Source of the DNA: DASXYG01 sp036502625
GTDB taxonomy: Bacteria > Actinomycetota > Actinomycetes > Streptosporangiales > Streptosporangiaceae
DNA length: 57,861 nucleotides
Assembly: GCA_036502625.1 (NCBI GenBank)
Contig: DASXYG010000037.1
Coordinates: forward strand, 1-57,861
Direction of reading: 5' to 3'
The first letter of the stretch is position 1, and each line of letters starts with the position of its first letter. The translations under genes were made by a program, and so were the position numbers. Positions 6,528 to 15,390 of the stretch are shown one piece after another. The notes under the pieces were generated by a model. It was not told where the DNA came from, did not search any database, and saw only the letters and a list, made by a program, of their open reading frames with translations.

Positions 6528-7552
6528 CCGACACGACCGTGATGGACGCCCCCGCCGCCACCGCGGCGGGGGCCGCCCCCCAGGGCGCAGCACCCGCCGG
6601 CGAGCTGGCCGAGCTGGACACGGCCGCGCTCGCGATCCGCCCCGACCAAACCATGTGGACGCCCTACCAGCGGGCCGCGCTGGCACAGATGGGCGTCGCG
6701 CAGGACTGCCCCAACCCTGTCCTCGCGACGTTCCTCCACACGTGCCAGACCCGCCGCCTGGACCCGTTCATCCGACAGGTGTACCTGATCGGGCGGCCGA
6801 ACAAGCGGAAGGGCACCACCGAGTACACCGCGCAGACCGGCATCGACGGGTTTCGCGTCATCGCCCGCCGCGCCGCCGACAAGGCCGGCATCGAATACGG
6901 CTACGAGGACCCGGTCTGGTTCGACCGGAACGGCCGCGAGCACGCCGTGTGGCTGGCCGATGGGCCCCCCGCCGCCGCGCGCTGCGTCGTGCTGCGCAAC
7001 GGCCACCGGTTCGCCGCGGTCGCCCGGTTCGACGCGTACGCCGCCCGCTGGCAGCCGTCCGGGGACCTGAAAAACCAGTGGGCGACCATGCCCGACCACA
7101 TGATCCTCAAGTGCGCCGAGGCGTTGGCCCTGCGCATGGCGTTCCCCGAGGATCTGGGCGGCCTGTACACCGACGAGGAGATGCAGCAGGCGGACAACGG
7201 TTTCGAGCCGCCCGCCGGGGCGCCCGTCGTCACCGGCCGCGCCGAACCCGCCGCCGCTCCCCCGAACCCGGCGCCCACCGCCGCGGCCTCCCCCGAGCAG
7301 CCCGCCGACCCCGGCGACGCCGTGGCGGCCGGCGTCGCGCAGCAGTTCGCCGCCGAAGCGCAGAACGCCCCCGACCTCGACACCTGGCGAGACATCTACC
7401 GGCGCGCCGTCGCCGCCGGTGTGCTGCGCGAGCCCGTCACGGTCGGCGGCAAGGCCGGTCCGCTCGGCGTGTACCTGACCGCCCGCGGCCTGCAACTCCA
7501 GGCCGCCGCCCGCACCACCACCACCGAGCAGGCGGGAGACCACGCCGCATGA
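6524..7552 (+). CDS. RecT/Bet-family single-strand annealing protein
   Basis: 342 aa. ATG at 6524 overlaps the upstream stop (ATGA). Residues ~40-235 match the RecT/Bet annealase family: TWTPYQRAAL-like start, CQTRRLDPFIRQVYLIGR, TGIDGFRVIA, and the C-terminal KCAEALALRMAFPEDLGGLY signature. The tail is Pro/Ala-rich. It pairs complementary single strands during phage recombination and genome circularisation. No exonuclease partner with an obvious YqaJ motif lies next to it. The family call is secure; RecT versus Bet is not. Confidence 0.85.
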   Translation: MTDTTVMDAPAATAAGAAPQGAAPAGELAELDTAALAIRPDQTMWTPYQRAALAQMGVAQDCPNPVLATFLHTCQTRRLDPFIRQVYLIGRPNKRKGTTEYTAQTGIDGFRVIARRAADKAGIEYGYEDPVWFDRNGREHAVWLADGPPAAARCVVLRNGHRFAAVARFDAYAARWQPSGDLKNQWATMPDHMILKCAEALALRMAFPEDLGGLYTDEEMQQADNGFEPPAGAPVVTGRAEPAAAPPNPAPTAAASPEQPADPGDAVAAGVAQQFAAEAQNAPDLDTWRDIYRRAVAAGVLREPVTVGGKAGPLGVYLTARGLQLQAAARTTTTEQAGDHAA

Positions 7553-8220
7553 CCACCACCCCGACCCCGACCCAGGTCCCCGTTGCATGGTCCGACGAGA
7601 CCCGCCACCTGAGCACCCGCATGGCCATGGTGAAGGCCGCGAGCGAGTACCTGGCCAGCGCGGAGAAGGCGATCAAGGACCGGCTCAACAAGACCCTGCG
7701 GCCCGGGGAGAAGATCGCCGCCGAGATGCCGGACGGCACCCCGCTCGGCGAGGTCATCAAGCCGAAGACCACGTACAAGGCGAGCGTGCGCGACACGGCG
7801 GCCCTGTTCGCCCACGTGAAGCAGCACCACGAGACCGAGATCGAGATCACGGCGCACCTCACGCCCGACATGCTCGAATTCCTGCGCGAGATGCTGCCCG
7901 ACGCCATCCGCGAGAACGTGCGGCCCGCGTACGTGACGCAGCTCCTCAACCGCGCGATGGCCGCCGGGCAGCCGCCGGTCGACGACGCCACCGGCGAACT
8001 GTTCCCGGGCATCGAGGTGCAGCGCGCCACCGAGTACGTGAAGGTCCCGCCGCTGACCAAGGGCGCCCACGAGGCCATCCTCGCGGCGTGGCAGGCGGGC
8101 GCGCTCGCGGACATCGCCGCCGACCCCCTCGGCCTCGACCAGGCCCCCGCCGAGGACGTCGAGCAGGACGTCGAGCAGGACGTCGAGCAGGACGTCGAGG
8201 CGGTGCCCGGTGAGGAGTGA
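7549..8220 (+). CDS. hypothetical protein next to the annealase, acidic C-terminal repeat
   Basis: 223 aa. ATG at 7549 overlaps the annealase stop. Predicted largely helical; the middle (YKASVRDTAALFAHVKQHH) and the TEYVKVPPLTKGA segment look like a conserved phage core. The C-terminus carries DVEQ repeats encoded by GACGTCGAGCAG three times in tandem plus one partial copy (8155-8202). It takes the place usually held by the annealase exonuclease or SSB partner but lacks recognisable catalytic motifs. Confidence 0.65.
   Translation: MTTTPTPTQVPVAWSDETRHLSTRMAMVKAASEYLASAEKAIKDRLNKTLRPGEKIAAEMPDGTPLGEVIKPKTTYKASVRDTAALFAHVKQHHETEIEITAHLTPDMLEFLREMLPDAIRENVRPAYVTQLLNRAMAAGQPPVDDATGELFPGIEVQRATEYVKVPPLTKGAHEAILAAWQAGALADIAADPLGLDQAPAEDVEQDVEQDVEQDVEAVPGEE
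8155..8202 (+). repeat. 12-bp tandem repeat in coding DNA
   Basis: GACGTCGAGCAG occurs at 8155, 8167 and 8179, with a degenerate fourth unit at 8191. It encodes repeated Asp-Val-Glu-Gln. Copy number is likely to vary by slippage while keeping the frame. Confidence 0.85.
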
Positions 8221-8500
8221 CCTCGACCTGATCGCCCGCTCGATCCTCACCGGCGGGGGCGTGTGCGTGTACGTCGCGCAGCTCGACGGCGAGCACGCCC
8301 GCCCCGCGCTCGTGTCCGCCGCCGTGCAGGGCGCCAACGGCCTGCACGCCGTCGACCTCCGGTACGGCGGGTGGCGCTGCACCTGCGTCGGCTGGGTCCA
8401 GCAGCACGACGGCCTTGGGGACTGCCCCCACATCCGCGCCGTGCAGCTCGCCACCGGCCACGCCCCCGCCCGCACGCCCGCGGGGGTGACCCGATGGTGA
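8210..8500 (+). CDS. small SWIM-like zinc-finger protein
   Basis: 96 aa. The GTG at 8210 overlaps the end of the previous gene. The motif WRCTC-(13)-CPH in the second half matches the SWIM zinc finger (CxC...CxH), a DNA- or protein-binding element. The N-terminal half is probably beta-rich. Part of the coupled early operon. Confidence 0.6.
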   Translation: MRSDLDLIARSILTGGGVCVYVAQLDGEHARPALVSAAVQGANGLHAVDLRYGGWRCTCVGWVQQHDGLGDCPHIRAVQLATGHAPARTPAGVTRW

Positions 8501-8907
8501 CCGAGCTCATCCCCGCCGACGTCGCCGCGGCGATCCGCCGTACCGCCTGGACCCAGGCCATGCGGCGCACGTACGCCGAGGTCCCCGGCTTCTACACGGC
8601 CTGCGCCTGCGAGTACGGGACGTCCGGGAACTGCGAGACCGGCCACTGCGGAGACTGCGTCCGCGGCGAGCCGCTGCGCCGCCCCGAGACCGTGATCGTG
8701 TCCCGCGCCCACACCGGCGCCGCGTTCCTCCCCGCCCCGTACGCCCACGAGACCGACGTATCAGCGACCGGCCCGAAGTACGAGCGGATCGCCCACGTGT
8801 GGCTCACCGACCGTGTGTGCACCTGGACGTGCCCGCACCGCTGCCACCAGATCGGCCACGTCGAACGCGACCAGCTCTCCATCTTCGACGCCCTCGAAAG
8901 GGTGTGA
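8494..8907 (+). CDS. hypothetical Cys-rich protein (DUF6248-like)
   Basis: 137 aa. ATG at 8494 overlaps the previous gene. A Cys cluster (CACEYG, CETGHCGDC) lies at ~30-50 and a second one (CTWTCPHRCH) near the C-terminus, followed by DQLSIFD. The organisation resembles actinobacterial DUF6248 proteins, which are widespread in phages and plasmids and have no established function. The family name is from memory and tentative. Confidence 0.6.
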   Translation: MVTELIPADVAAAIRRTAWTQAMRRTYAEVPGFYTACACEYGTSGNCETGHCGDCVRGEPLRRPETVIVSRAHTGAAFLPAPYAHETDVSATGPKYERIAHVWLTDRVCTWTCPHRCHQIGHVERDQLSIFDALERV

Positions 8908-8912
8908 CCAGC

Positions 8913-9125
8913 ATGTTCGCATCTCTGCCCGGGTGGTTCGCGAACGTCCGCGACGGCCTCGCCGTCCTCGGCGCCGGCTCCCTGGCCGCATCCGCCGTGT
9001 TCGGCGTCCTCGCCGCCCGCGCCATGGGCGGCCTCGACCCGGCCGACCCGGCGGACGCCGTCCACGCCGACGACTGGCGCGCCTACGTCGACGCCCACGG
9101 CCTCGACGAGGACCCGCCCGGGTGA
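8913..9125 (+). CDS. small single-span membrane protein
   Basis: 70 aa. ATG 8913 is preferred because GAAAGGG lies ~10 bases upstream; a GTG at 8904 overlaps the previous stop. One hydrophobic segment (about residues 14-34) and an acidic C-terminal tail rich in Asp and Ala. No family recognised. Confidence 0.55.
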   Translation: MFASLPGWFANVRDGLAVLGAGSLAASAVFGVLAARAMGGLDPADPADAVHADDWRAYVDAHGLDEDPPG

Positions 9126-9352
9126 CCGGCGCCGAGGGGGTCGGGCCCGGCCGCGGGGGCACGGACCCGACCCCCGGGCCCCGGTGGCACCCGAAGTACG
9201 ACCTGCCATGCCGCTACTACCTGGCCGAACTCGGTTCGTACTGCGGTTCGAAACCCACCCGCCGGTACCTCAACGGCCAGTTCTGCGTGGACCACCAACC
9301 CGCCCGCACCGCCGTACCCCGCCCCGGGAGCAGCAGCAGCCCGCGACCTTAA
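9122..9352 (+). CDS. small zinc-ribbon-like hypothetical protein
   Basis: 76 aa. GTG at 9122 overlaps the previous stop (GTGA). CRYYLAELGSYCG and FCVDHQP supply Cys/His spaced like a minimal zinc site. The N-terminus is Gly/Pro-rich. Function unknown. Confidence 0.55.
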   Translation: MTGAEGVGPGRGGTDPTPGPRWHPKYDLPCRYYLAELGSYCGSKPTRRYLNGQFCVDHQPARTAVPRPGSSSSPRP

Positions 9353-9415
9353 CCGCCCGCCGCGCCCACCATCCCGGACATGCCGACCCGCACCGCGAGA
9401 CCAGGAGAGCCACCG

Positions 9416-10009
9416 ATGCCGAGCAGGTTCGAGTTCGAGCGGCGAGTCATCGCATCCGACTTGCCCGCCCCGACTCGCCACATCCTGCTCACCATCGCCA
9501 CGTGGGCCGACAACGACTCCGGCGCCATCCCGCCCCGCTTCACCCCCAGCATCGGCCGCTTGCAGGCCGCGACCGGCATGTCCCGCGCCGCCATCTGCAA
9601 ACACCTCAACGCCGCCGAAGAGGCGGGATGGCTGGACCGGTACCGGCCCGCCGTCGCGAAAGCCCGCGCCGAGCACGCCCGCACCCTCTACGTCCTCGCC
9701 ATGCCGGGGCTAGTCCGCCAGGAAGACCAGCCCTGGTCCACCACAGAGACCAGCTCTAGTCCACCTGGTGGACCCAACCACACAGGCCACTCAAATAACC
9801 CCCCTAACCCCCCGCAAGCGGGGGGAACCCGCCGCTGCACAGCACACAGACGCCCCCGCCGCGGCTGCCCCGACTGCGCCGTCACCCTCGCCCCCGTACC
9901 GGACTGGTGCGGCGAGTGCGACCACCCCGACACGCGGCTGATCGAGACGCCCGCCGGGATGGCGAAGTGCCCGGCCTGCCACATCTCCACCGTCCGAGGT
10001 GCCTCATGA
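9416..10009 (+). CDS. helix-turn-helix protein with C-terminal zinc motifs
   Basis: 197 aa. ATG 9416 has AGGAG eight bases upstream. The N-terminal winged helix (RHILLTIATWADNDSG, then IGRLQAATGMSRAAICKHL) resembles phage HTH_36 replication or regulatory proteins. A Pro/Ser-rich linker leads to a CPDC / CGECDHPDT / CPAC cluster. It could be a second DNA-binding replication factor beside the initiator at 3214, or an early-gene regulator. Confidence 0.65.
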   Translation: MPSRFEFERRVIASDLPAPTRHILLTIATWADNDSGAIPPRFTPSIGRLQAATGMSRAAICKHLNAAEEAGWLDRYRPAVAKARAEHARTLYVLAMPGLVRQEDQPWSTTETSSSPPGGPNHTGHSNNPPNPPQAGGTRRCTAHRRPRRGCPDCAVTLAPVPDWCGECDHPDTRLIETPAGMAKCPACHISTVRGAS

Positions 10010-10377
10010 CCACAACCACACGCCGCCCGTTCAAGCCGTGCGGCACAACCGCCGCGTACGACCGCCACCGCCGCCACGGCGAGACGCCCTGCGACGCCTG
10101 CCGCACCGCGTACGTCACCAACCGCCGGGAACGCCGCCAAGCCGCCCGCACCGCACCACCCGCCGGCATCGAGGCCGAGCACGAAATCGACGAGATCGCA
10201 GTCGAGCGGGCCGCCCACGGCGACACCACCGTCCCCCTCAACCACGCCGAGCGCGTCGCCGCCGCCCGCCAAATCCTCGCGTGGGGCCACACCCGCACCG
10301 AGATCGCCCGCCGCCTCCGCGTCTCCGGCACCGCCGCCCGCACCCTCCAAGCCCTCGCCACGGGAGCGTCCACGTGA
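10006..10377 (+). CDS. zinc-motif plus HTH early protein
   Basis: 123 aa. ATG 10006 overlaps the previous stop. The N-terminal pattern CGTTAAYDRHRRHGETPC followed by DAC is a Cys/His motif common in actinophage proteins. The C-terminal third is a helix-turn-helix (ILAWGHTRTEIARRLRVSG). A DNA-binding regulator is the best guess. Confidence 0.65.
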   Translation: MTTTTRRPFKPCGTTAAYDRHRRHGETPCDACRTAYVTNRRERRQAARTAPPAGIEAEHEIDEIAVERAAHGDTTVPLNHAERVAAARQILAWGHTRTEIARRLRVSGTAARTLQALATGAST

Positions 10378-10700
10378 CCATCACCGACCGCCTGCGCCGC
10401 CTCGCGCGCGCCTTACTCGGCCCCGAACCCGCCCGCTGCCCCCGCTGCGCCCGCAGCCTTACTGACGCCATCACCGGATGCGACTGCCCCACTGAAGACC
10501 TCCGATGGGCCCGCGCCGTCATCACCACGGTCAAGAGCGTCCACCGCCGCCACGAATGCGACGGCGCAACCCCCGAGGAATGCGGATGCGCCGCCGACCG
10601 CGCCGAATCCGACACGGGCGAGGTCTGCGGCCACTGCACCCGCCCCTACCCCTGCCCGACCCGCAGCATCGCCGACCAGTTCCCCGAGGTGACCCGATGA
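10374..10700 (+). CDS. hypothetical multi-cysteine protein
   Basis: 108 aa. GTG 10374 overlaps the previous stop (GTGA). Four Cys groups (CPRC, CDC, ECGC, CGHC...C) suggest two zinc sites. It contains one TTA leucine codon (10413-10415), rare in high-GC actinomycetes and read by the bldA tRNA in Streptomyces. No family recognised. Confidence 0.6.
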   Translation: MTITDRLRRLARALLGPEPARCPRCARSLTDAITGCDCPTEDLRWARAVITTVKSVHRRHECDGATPEECGCAADRAESDTGEVCGHCTRPYPCPTRSIADQFPEVTR

Positions 10701-11197
10701 CCGACAGCGGCGAGTTCCGATTCGTCGACTACGACGGCCGCGACGGAGGCCCCTACACGACCGGCGCCCCCACCGAGAGCGCGTCGGGCGCGTGTCCGGA
10801 CGCACCGGGCTACGCGCACGGGCGCGACGCCGCGGCGCGGCCCTCAGATGCCCCAGGAGCCCCGCACGCCCCGGGGGGTATCCGGTTGCCCTTGGACGTA
10901 CCGGTTCGCCCGGCTACGCCTGCGCTGGCCGCGTGGGTGGCGGAGTTCGAGCGGTCGGCCCGGTCGGCATTCGCGGTGATGGTCCGTCACATCCGGGCGC
11001 GGCTGGAGCCGTGGGCGCGGTCGACGCAGCTCGTGGCGCACGCGCACTCGCTGCGGCTCGCGGTCGCGAAGGGGGATCGGCGGACGCTGCGCGCGCACCG
11101 GCGGCGCTGCGAGATCTGCCACCCGCGCATCCCGAAGTCGCCGGCCGCGAACGCGGCGTACACGCGGAGGCAGCGGAACCGGCGGCGGCGCTCATGA
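10697..11197 (+). CDS. hypothetical basic protein
   Basis: 166 aa. ATG 10697 overlaps the previous stop. The N-terminal 60 residues are Gly/Pro/Ala-rich and disordered. The rest is helical and increasingly basic, with CEICHP near the end and a terminal Arg cluster. Base composition of its middle differs slightly from its neighbours. Possibly nucleic-acid-binding. Confidence 0.55.
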   Translation: MTDSGEFRFVDYDGRDGGPYTTGAPTESASGACPDAPGYAHGRDAAARPSDAPGAPHAPGGIRLPLDVPVRPATPALAAWVAEFERSARSAFAVMVRHIRARLEPWARSTQLVAHAHSLRLAVAKGDRRTLRAHRRRCEICHPRIPKSPAANAAYTRRQRNRRRRS

Positions 11198-11916
11198 GCT
11201 ACGGCCCCGAGGCGCTTCGCACCTGCGACGGTCCCGGCTGCGGCGCCTCGTACGACGCGATCGAGGTCATGACCGGCCGCGCACGCGCCACCGGGTGGCG
11301 GCAGTTCCCGTCCCTGTCGCTGCACATGTGCGGGGACTGCGCGCCGCGGTGGTGGGCGGCCGGCGACGGCCCCCACGTCCCGGCCGTCCACCACACCCAC
11401 ACGCCCGCCGGATCGGTCGTCGACTGCGCGTGCGGCGCCTCGACCGGGCTCCGGCGGACGCTCGGCGAGCTCGCCGCCGCCTACCTCGCGCACCTCGCCG
11501 AGATCGCCACCACCCCGGAGGAACCCATGCCGATCACCGACGCCATGCGGAAGCTGAACAGCCTCGCCCCGATGCCCGAACGGACGCCCAGCCCGGAAAC
11601 CGTCGACCAGCTCGGCCGCTACCTCACCCGCACTGGCCACCTCGGGTTCGCGATGGTCTACCACGCCCCGCGCGACCAGCTCGACCAGGCGCAGGCCGAA
11701 CGCGCGCAGCTCGCCATGGCCGCGGGGCACCTGCTCGACGCCCTGTACGAGCTCGCCCCCGAGGCCGCCGCGATCGTCGCGGCCGAGGTCGTCGAGGCGT
11801 GGCACGACGGGGGCGAGGTCGGGTCACGCCTGTGGTCGCTGGCCAACGTGTTCGGTCTGGACGCGAACCAGGTCGCCGAGCTCGCCGGCGAACACGCGCA
11901 GCAGGTGGACCGGTGA
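11194..11916 (+). CDS. hypothetical early protein with N-terminal zinc site
   Basis: 240 aa. ATG 11194 overlaps the previous stop. CDGPGCGASYD and CGDC give a four-Cys site in the first 50 residues, and a further CAC follows. The C-terminal ~130 residues are helical (LGRYLTRTGHLGFAMVYHA). Coupled to the RusA-like gene downstream. No known family. Confidence 0.6.
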   Translation: MSYGPEALRTCDGPGCGASYDAIEVMTGRARATGWRQFPSLSLHMCGDCAPRWWAAGDGPHVPAVHHTHTPAGSVVDCACGASTGLRRTLGELAAAYLAHLAEIATTPEEPMPITDAMRKLNSLAPMPERTPSPETVDQLGRYLTRTGHLGFAMVYHAPRDQLDQAQAERAQLAMAAGHLLDALYELAPEAAAIVAAEVVEAWHDGGEVGSRLWSLANVFGLDANQVAELAGEHAQQVDR

Positions 11917-12482
11917 CCGGCCGCCGCTGGACGGTCGCGCTCCCGCCCGGCCTCGCGCTCCCCACGTCCAACCACCGGCACGGGCACCCCGCCAAGCTCG
12001 GCGCGGCGATGCGCGTCGTCAAGGACGCGGCGATCCTGACGACGCGCTCGGCTCGCATCCCGACCATGACCGGGCCCGTACGCCTCGTCGCCGAGTTCCG
12101 GCCGCCCGCCGGCACCCGCGCCCGCGTCGTCCGCGACACGCACAACCTCGCCCCGGCGGTCAAGGCCGCGATCGACGGGGCGGTCAAGGCCGGCGCGCTT
12201 CGCGACGACGACGACCAGCACGTGACCGCCGTCGAGTTCCACCCCGGGCCCGCGATCGACCGGGCGGGCGGGCAACTGCTGCTGCACCTCGACCCGCCCG
12301 AACACGCACAAGACGAGGTTGACCGGCTGCGCGGCATCGCCGCCGGCGCCGCCGCGCTCATCGCCGCGCTGCCCGGCGGCGCCGACGCCCTCGACCTCCA
12401 CGACGCGGACGTGAAGATCTCGGCCGCGCTGCTCCGCGCCCTGCGCGACGCCCTCACCGACCCCGGAGACGACCCCCGTTGA
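11913..12482 (+). CDS. RusA-like Holliday junction resolvase
   Basis: 189 aa. GTG 11913 overlaps the previous stop. The segment DTHNLAPAVKAAIDGAVKAG followed by ALRDDDDQHV matches the RusA core (D-x-D/H-N-x3-x2-K-x3-D, then the R-D-D loop carrying catalytic Asp). RusA enzymes resolve four-way junctions made by phage recombination, which fits the RecT-like gene upstream. The C-terminal ~80 residues are an extra helical extension. One of the usual two leading Asp appears as His. Confidence 0.7.
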   Translation: MTGRRWTVALPPGLALPTSNHRHGHPAKLGAAMRVVKDAAILTTRSARIPTMTGPVRLVAEFRPPAGTRARVVRDTHNLAPAVKAAIDGAVKAGALRDDDDQHVTAVEFHPGPAIDRAGGQLLLHLDPPEHAQDEVDRLRGIAAGAAALIAALPGGADALDLHDADVKISAALLRALRDALTDPGDDPR

Positions 12483-12823
12483 CCGAGCACACCATCGACG
12501 ACCTCGACGAGGGATCCCGCCGGATCATCCTGTGGACCCCCGCCGAGATGGCGCCAGACCTCGCGCCCGCCGCGCGCATGGTCTGGCGCCTCGCCAACCG
12601 GCACCACTGCACCGCCGCCCGCCGCGCCGACCCGCAGCCGTGCAGGGCGTTCAACGCGCACGCCCGCGACGTCGCCGCCGCCCTCGAATCGCTGCGCGCG
12701 CTCGGCCTCGCCGACACCCCGCCCGGCCTGTGCGCACCCCGCAACGCGTACGGCGAGGTCATCCGCAAGCCCCGCGGCGCCGCTGGCCGCGCCCGCCAGA
12801 AGCGACAGGAGACCACCACATGA
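12479..12823 (+). CDS. hypothetical protein with TTG start
   Basis: 114 aa. The start is a TTG at 12479 overlapping the previous stop (TTGA), rarer than the GTGA overlaps elsewhere in the operon. Helical (AARMVWRLANRHHCTAARR), with a basic C-terminus. No family recognised. Confidence 0.55.
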   Translation: MTEHTIDDLDEGSRRIILWTPAEMAPDLAPAARMVWRLANRHHCTAARRADPQPCRAFNAHARDVAAALESLRALGLADTPPGLCAPRNAYGEVIRKPRGAAGRARQKRQETTT

Positions 12824-14085
12824 GCACCCGCCCCAACCTCGACGGCATCGCCGCCCGCGCCGCCAACATCGACACGTGGATGACCGAGGACGTGCGGCGT
12901 CTCGCCCGCGAGGACGTGCCCGCGCTCATCGCCGACAACCGGGCCGCGTGGGTCGCCGTCGAGCTCTGGTCGCGGCGCGCGGTCGCCGGCATGTCCCGCG
13001 TCACCCGGCAGTGGCGCCGCGCCGACGCCTTCCGCGAGCAGCGCGACGCCGAGCGCGCCCGCGCCGACCGCGCCGAGGCGACCCTCTGGGTCGAGCGCCG
13101 ACTATTCGTCGTCCACGACTTCGAGCAGAACCCGCACGCGAACGTGCGCGTGTGCCGCTGCGGCCTCTGGCCCGACCACCACATGCACACCGGCGACCAG
13201 CCCACGTGCGGCTGCGACGCCGACCGCGCGGACCGCGTGAAGGCCGCGAAGTACGACGCGCTCCACCGCGCGCTGCGCGACCTCACGGCCGCGGCCGACC
13301 GGCTGCGCGACGACTGGGCCGAGGCCGGCCCCGGCGTCCGTACCGAACTGTGGCGGCGGCTGCACGAGGCTGCCGACGACGCGCGCGAGGTCACCGACGA
13401 CCTGCCCGCGGGCGGCACCGAGCCCACGCCGAGCAACGTCGAGGCCATCGCACGCGCGCTCCACGCCGCGTACGACCGGGCCACACCCCGCTTCGACCTG
13501 GCCACCCGCGAATACCGGCCCGTGCCGTGGGACCGGCTGATCGACTCGGACCGCGCGGGTCTGGTCACGGCCATCGCCCACCTGATCGACACGGGGATGA
13601 TCCACCCCGGCGAGCAGCCCCCGGCCGCCGAGCCCGCCGGCGACTCCCCCGAGATGCGCGCCCTGTACCGGGAGCGGGCGCACCTGGTCGCGCACCTCGC
13701 CGCCCTGCACCCGTCCGTCCTGGCCTACAACGACCCGAACGAACCCACCCGGCCCGTGCTGTACGTCGACGCGCACGGCGGGCAACTCTCCTGGCACATC
13801 TCCCCTGACGACCTCGAACTTTTCGAGCACGTGCCGCAGGTCGCCCCCGACGACCCCCGCGCGAAGTGGGACGGACACAGCACCGACACGAAATACCTGC
13901 GCCTCGGCGGCCTCACGGACGATGCGGCCCGCGTCGCCGCGAAGAAGAGGAAGCGCGCCCGCCCGACCGAGTCGAGTGCGTACGGCGTGAGCGGGTCCGT
14001 CACCCTCAACGTCAGCCCATCCCGCGAACCGGACCCGCGGATCATCTACGTCCGCGACCAGCGCAACGGTGGGATGCACACGTGA
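12820..14085 (+). CDS. large hypothetical early protein with coiled coil and WDGHST motif
   Basis: 421 aa. ATG 12820 overlaps the previous stop. A helical/coiled N-terminal part (to ~residue 105) is followed by CRCGLWPDHHMH and CGCDADRADR (zinc-like). A second half ends with the AKWDGHSTDTKYLRL box and a basic segment. The WDGHST box recurs in actinophage hypotheticals. Probably two to three domains; function unknown. Confidence 0.6.
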   Translation: MSTRPNLDGIAARAANIDTWMTEDVRRLAREDVPALIADNRAAWVAVELWSRRAVAGMSRVTRQWRRADAFREQRDAERARADRAEATLWVERRLFVVHDFEQNPHANVRVCRCGLWPDHHMHTGDQPTCGCDADRADRVKAAKYDALHRALRDLTAAADRLRDDWAEAGPGVRTELWRRLHEAADDAREVTDDLPAGGTEPTPSNVEAIARALHAAYDRATPRFDLATREYRPVPWDRLIDSDRAGLVTAIAHLIDTGMIHPGEQPPAAEPAGDSPEMRALYRERAHLVAHLAALHPSVLAYNDPNEPTRPVLYVDAHGGQLSWHISPDDLELFEHVPQVAPDDPRAKWDGHSTDTKYLRLGGLTDDAARVAAKKRKRARPTESSAYGVSGSVTLNVSPSREPDPRIIYVRDQRNGGMHT

Positions 14086-14783
14086 CCACGGCTTTCGCCG
14101 CGCTGGCGATCGGCGTCGACGTCGAACAGCTCACCGTGCCCGGTGGGCTACTCGACCAGCTCGCCGACCTCATCACCACCCCGGCCGCGAAGGTGGTCGA
14201 CGACGCGGGCCCGATCGCGCACGCCAAGATCGTCGGCTCGCCCGCGCCCTGGCACGCCGCGGCCGGCGAGGCGTACATGGCGATCCACGCCGAGGCGCGG
14301 GAGATCGAGCAGGACGCCCGCTACCGGATCACCGGCCACACCGGCGCGCTACGCGGCGGGAGCGACGAGAACACCCGCGCCGCGCTGCGCGCCGTCGAGC
14401 ACCTGGTGCACGCGCTCGACGAGGACCACGCCCACAAGGTCGGGCGCGACGTCGCCCGCCTCGTACGCCTCGCCCGCGAAGCCCTCGGCGAATCCGAGCG
14501 GTGGGCGCCGCTCCGCCGGCAGCCCGGCCAGCTCCCGCCCGTCTGCCCGTACTGCGAGACGTACGGGCTGCGCATCCTCCCCTCCACGGGGGAGGTGCGC
14601 TGCGTCAACCCCGAATGCAGGGACACGCGCGGCAAGCGCCCGTCCGGGCACGCCGAGCACGCCCACCACACCCGCCAAGGCCACGCCGCCGTCGTGTTCG
14701 CGGACGGCGCCGAGGCGTGGTGGGTCGACGAGAACGCCCCCGATGACCTGTACGACACCGACGACCAGGAGCAGACCGCATGA
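14082..14783 (+). CDS. hypothetical protein with C-terminal zinc ribbon
   Basis: 233 aa. GTG 14082 overlaps the previous stop. The N-terminal ~150 residues are helical (LARLVRLAREAL-type), followed by a zinc ribbon CPYC...CVNPEC at ~160-185. The C-terminal end is acidic. Similar proteins occur in actinophage early operons; no activity known. Confidence 0.6.
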   Translation: MTTAFAALAIGVDVEQLTVPGGLLDQLADLITTPAAKVVDDAGPIAHAKIVGSPAPWHAAAGEAYMAIHAEAREIEQDARYRITGHTGALRGGSDENTRAALRAVEHLVHALDEDHAHKVGRDVARLVRLAREALGESERWAPLRRQPGQLPPVCPYCETYGLRILPSTGEVRCVNPECRDTRGKRPSGHAEHAHHTRQGHAAVVFADGAEAWWVDENAPDDLYDTDDQEQTA

Positions 14784-14944
14784 CCACCACCATCACCACG
14801 CCCCCGCCCGCCGACAAGCGCCACGGCCTCACCCTCGACGAACTCGCCCGGTTCGTGCAGGACGCGTACCGCAAGGACATCCCCGGCGACGCCCCCGTAC
14901 GGGTCAACCGGGTGCGGGCGAAGCGCGCCGAGGTGACCGGGTGA
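14780..14944 (+). CDS. 54-aa hypothetical protein
   Basis: ATG 14780 and TGA 14942-14944 overlap both neighbours (ATGA and GTGA). A Thr/Pro-rich start (MTTTITTPPP) is followed by a short helix (LDELARFVQDAYRKD) and a basic end. It is supported by its exact fit between coupled genes and its GC3 pattern. Confidence 0.6.
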   Translation: MTTTITTPPPADKRHGLTLDELARFVQDAYRKDIPGDAPVRVNRVRAKRAEVTG

Positions 14945-15390
14945 CCCTCGCCGTCGTCCCGGTCCGGTTCGCCGACGCGTGCGCGTTCGTCGCCGCGTGG
15001 CACCGGCACCACGCCCCGCCGCCCGGCGCCAAGTTCTGCATCGGCGCCTCCGCCGAGGGCGTGCTCGTGGGCGTCGCGATCGTCGGCCGACCGGTCGCGC
15101 GGCACCTCGACGACGGCCGTACGTTGGAGGTCACCCGCACCGCGACGGACGGCACGACGAACTCGAACAGCGTCCTGTACGGAGCGGCGTGGCGAGCTGC
15201 CCGCGCCCTCGGGTACACGCGGCTGATCACGTACACGCAGGCCGGAGAAACCGGCGCGTCGCTGCGCGGCGCGGGGTGGCGCGTCATCGCGCAGCGCCCC
15301 GCACGGCCCGGCTGGAACCGCCCATCCCGCCCCCGGCAACCGACCGGTACCGAGGGCATTCCTCGAACCCTGTGGGAGGCCACAGCATGA
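14941..15390 (+). CDS. XF1762-family protein
   Basis: 149 aa. GTG 14941 overlaps the previous stop. The sequence FVAAWHRHHAPPPGAKFCIG, then GVAIVGRPVARHLDDGRTLE and EVTR-(n)-YGAAWRAARALGY, closely follows the XF1762 family of phage and plasmid proteins, which resembles GNAT-fold proteins. The substrate is unknown. The C-terminal extension is basic and Pro-rich. Confidence 0.75.
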   Translation: MTLAVVPVRFADACAFVAAWHRHHAPPPGAKFCIGASAEGVLVGVAIVGRPVARHLDDGRTLEVTRTATDGTTNSNSVLYGAAWRAARALGYTRLITYTQAGETGASLRGAGWRVIAQRPARPGWNRPSRPRQPTGTEGIPRTLWEATA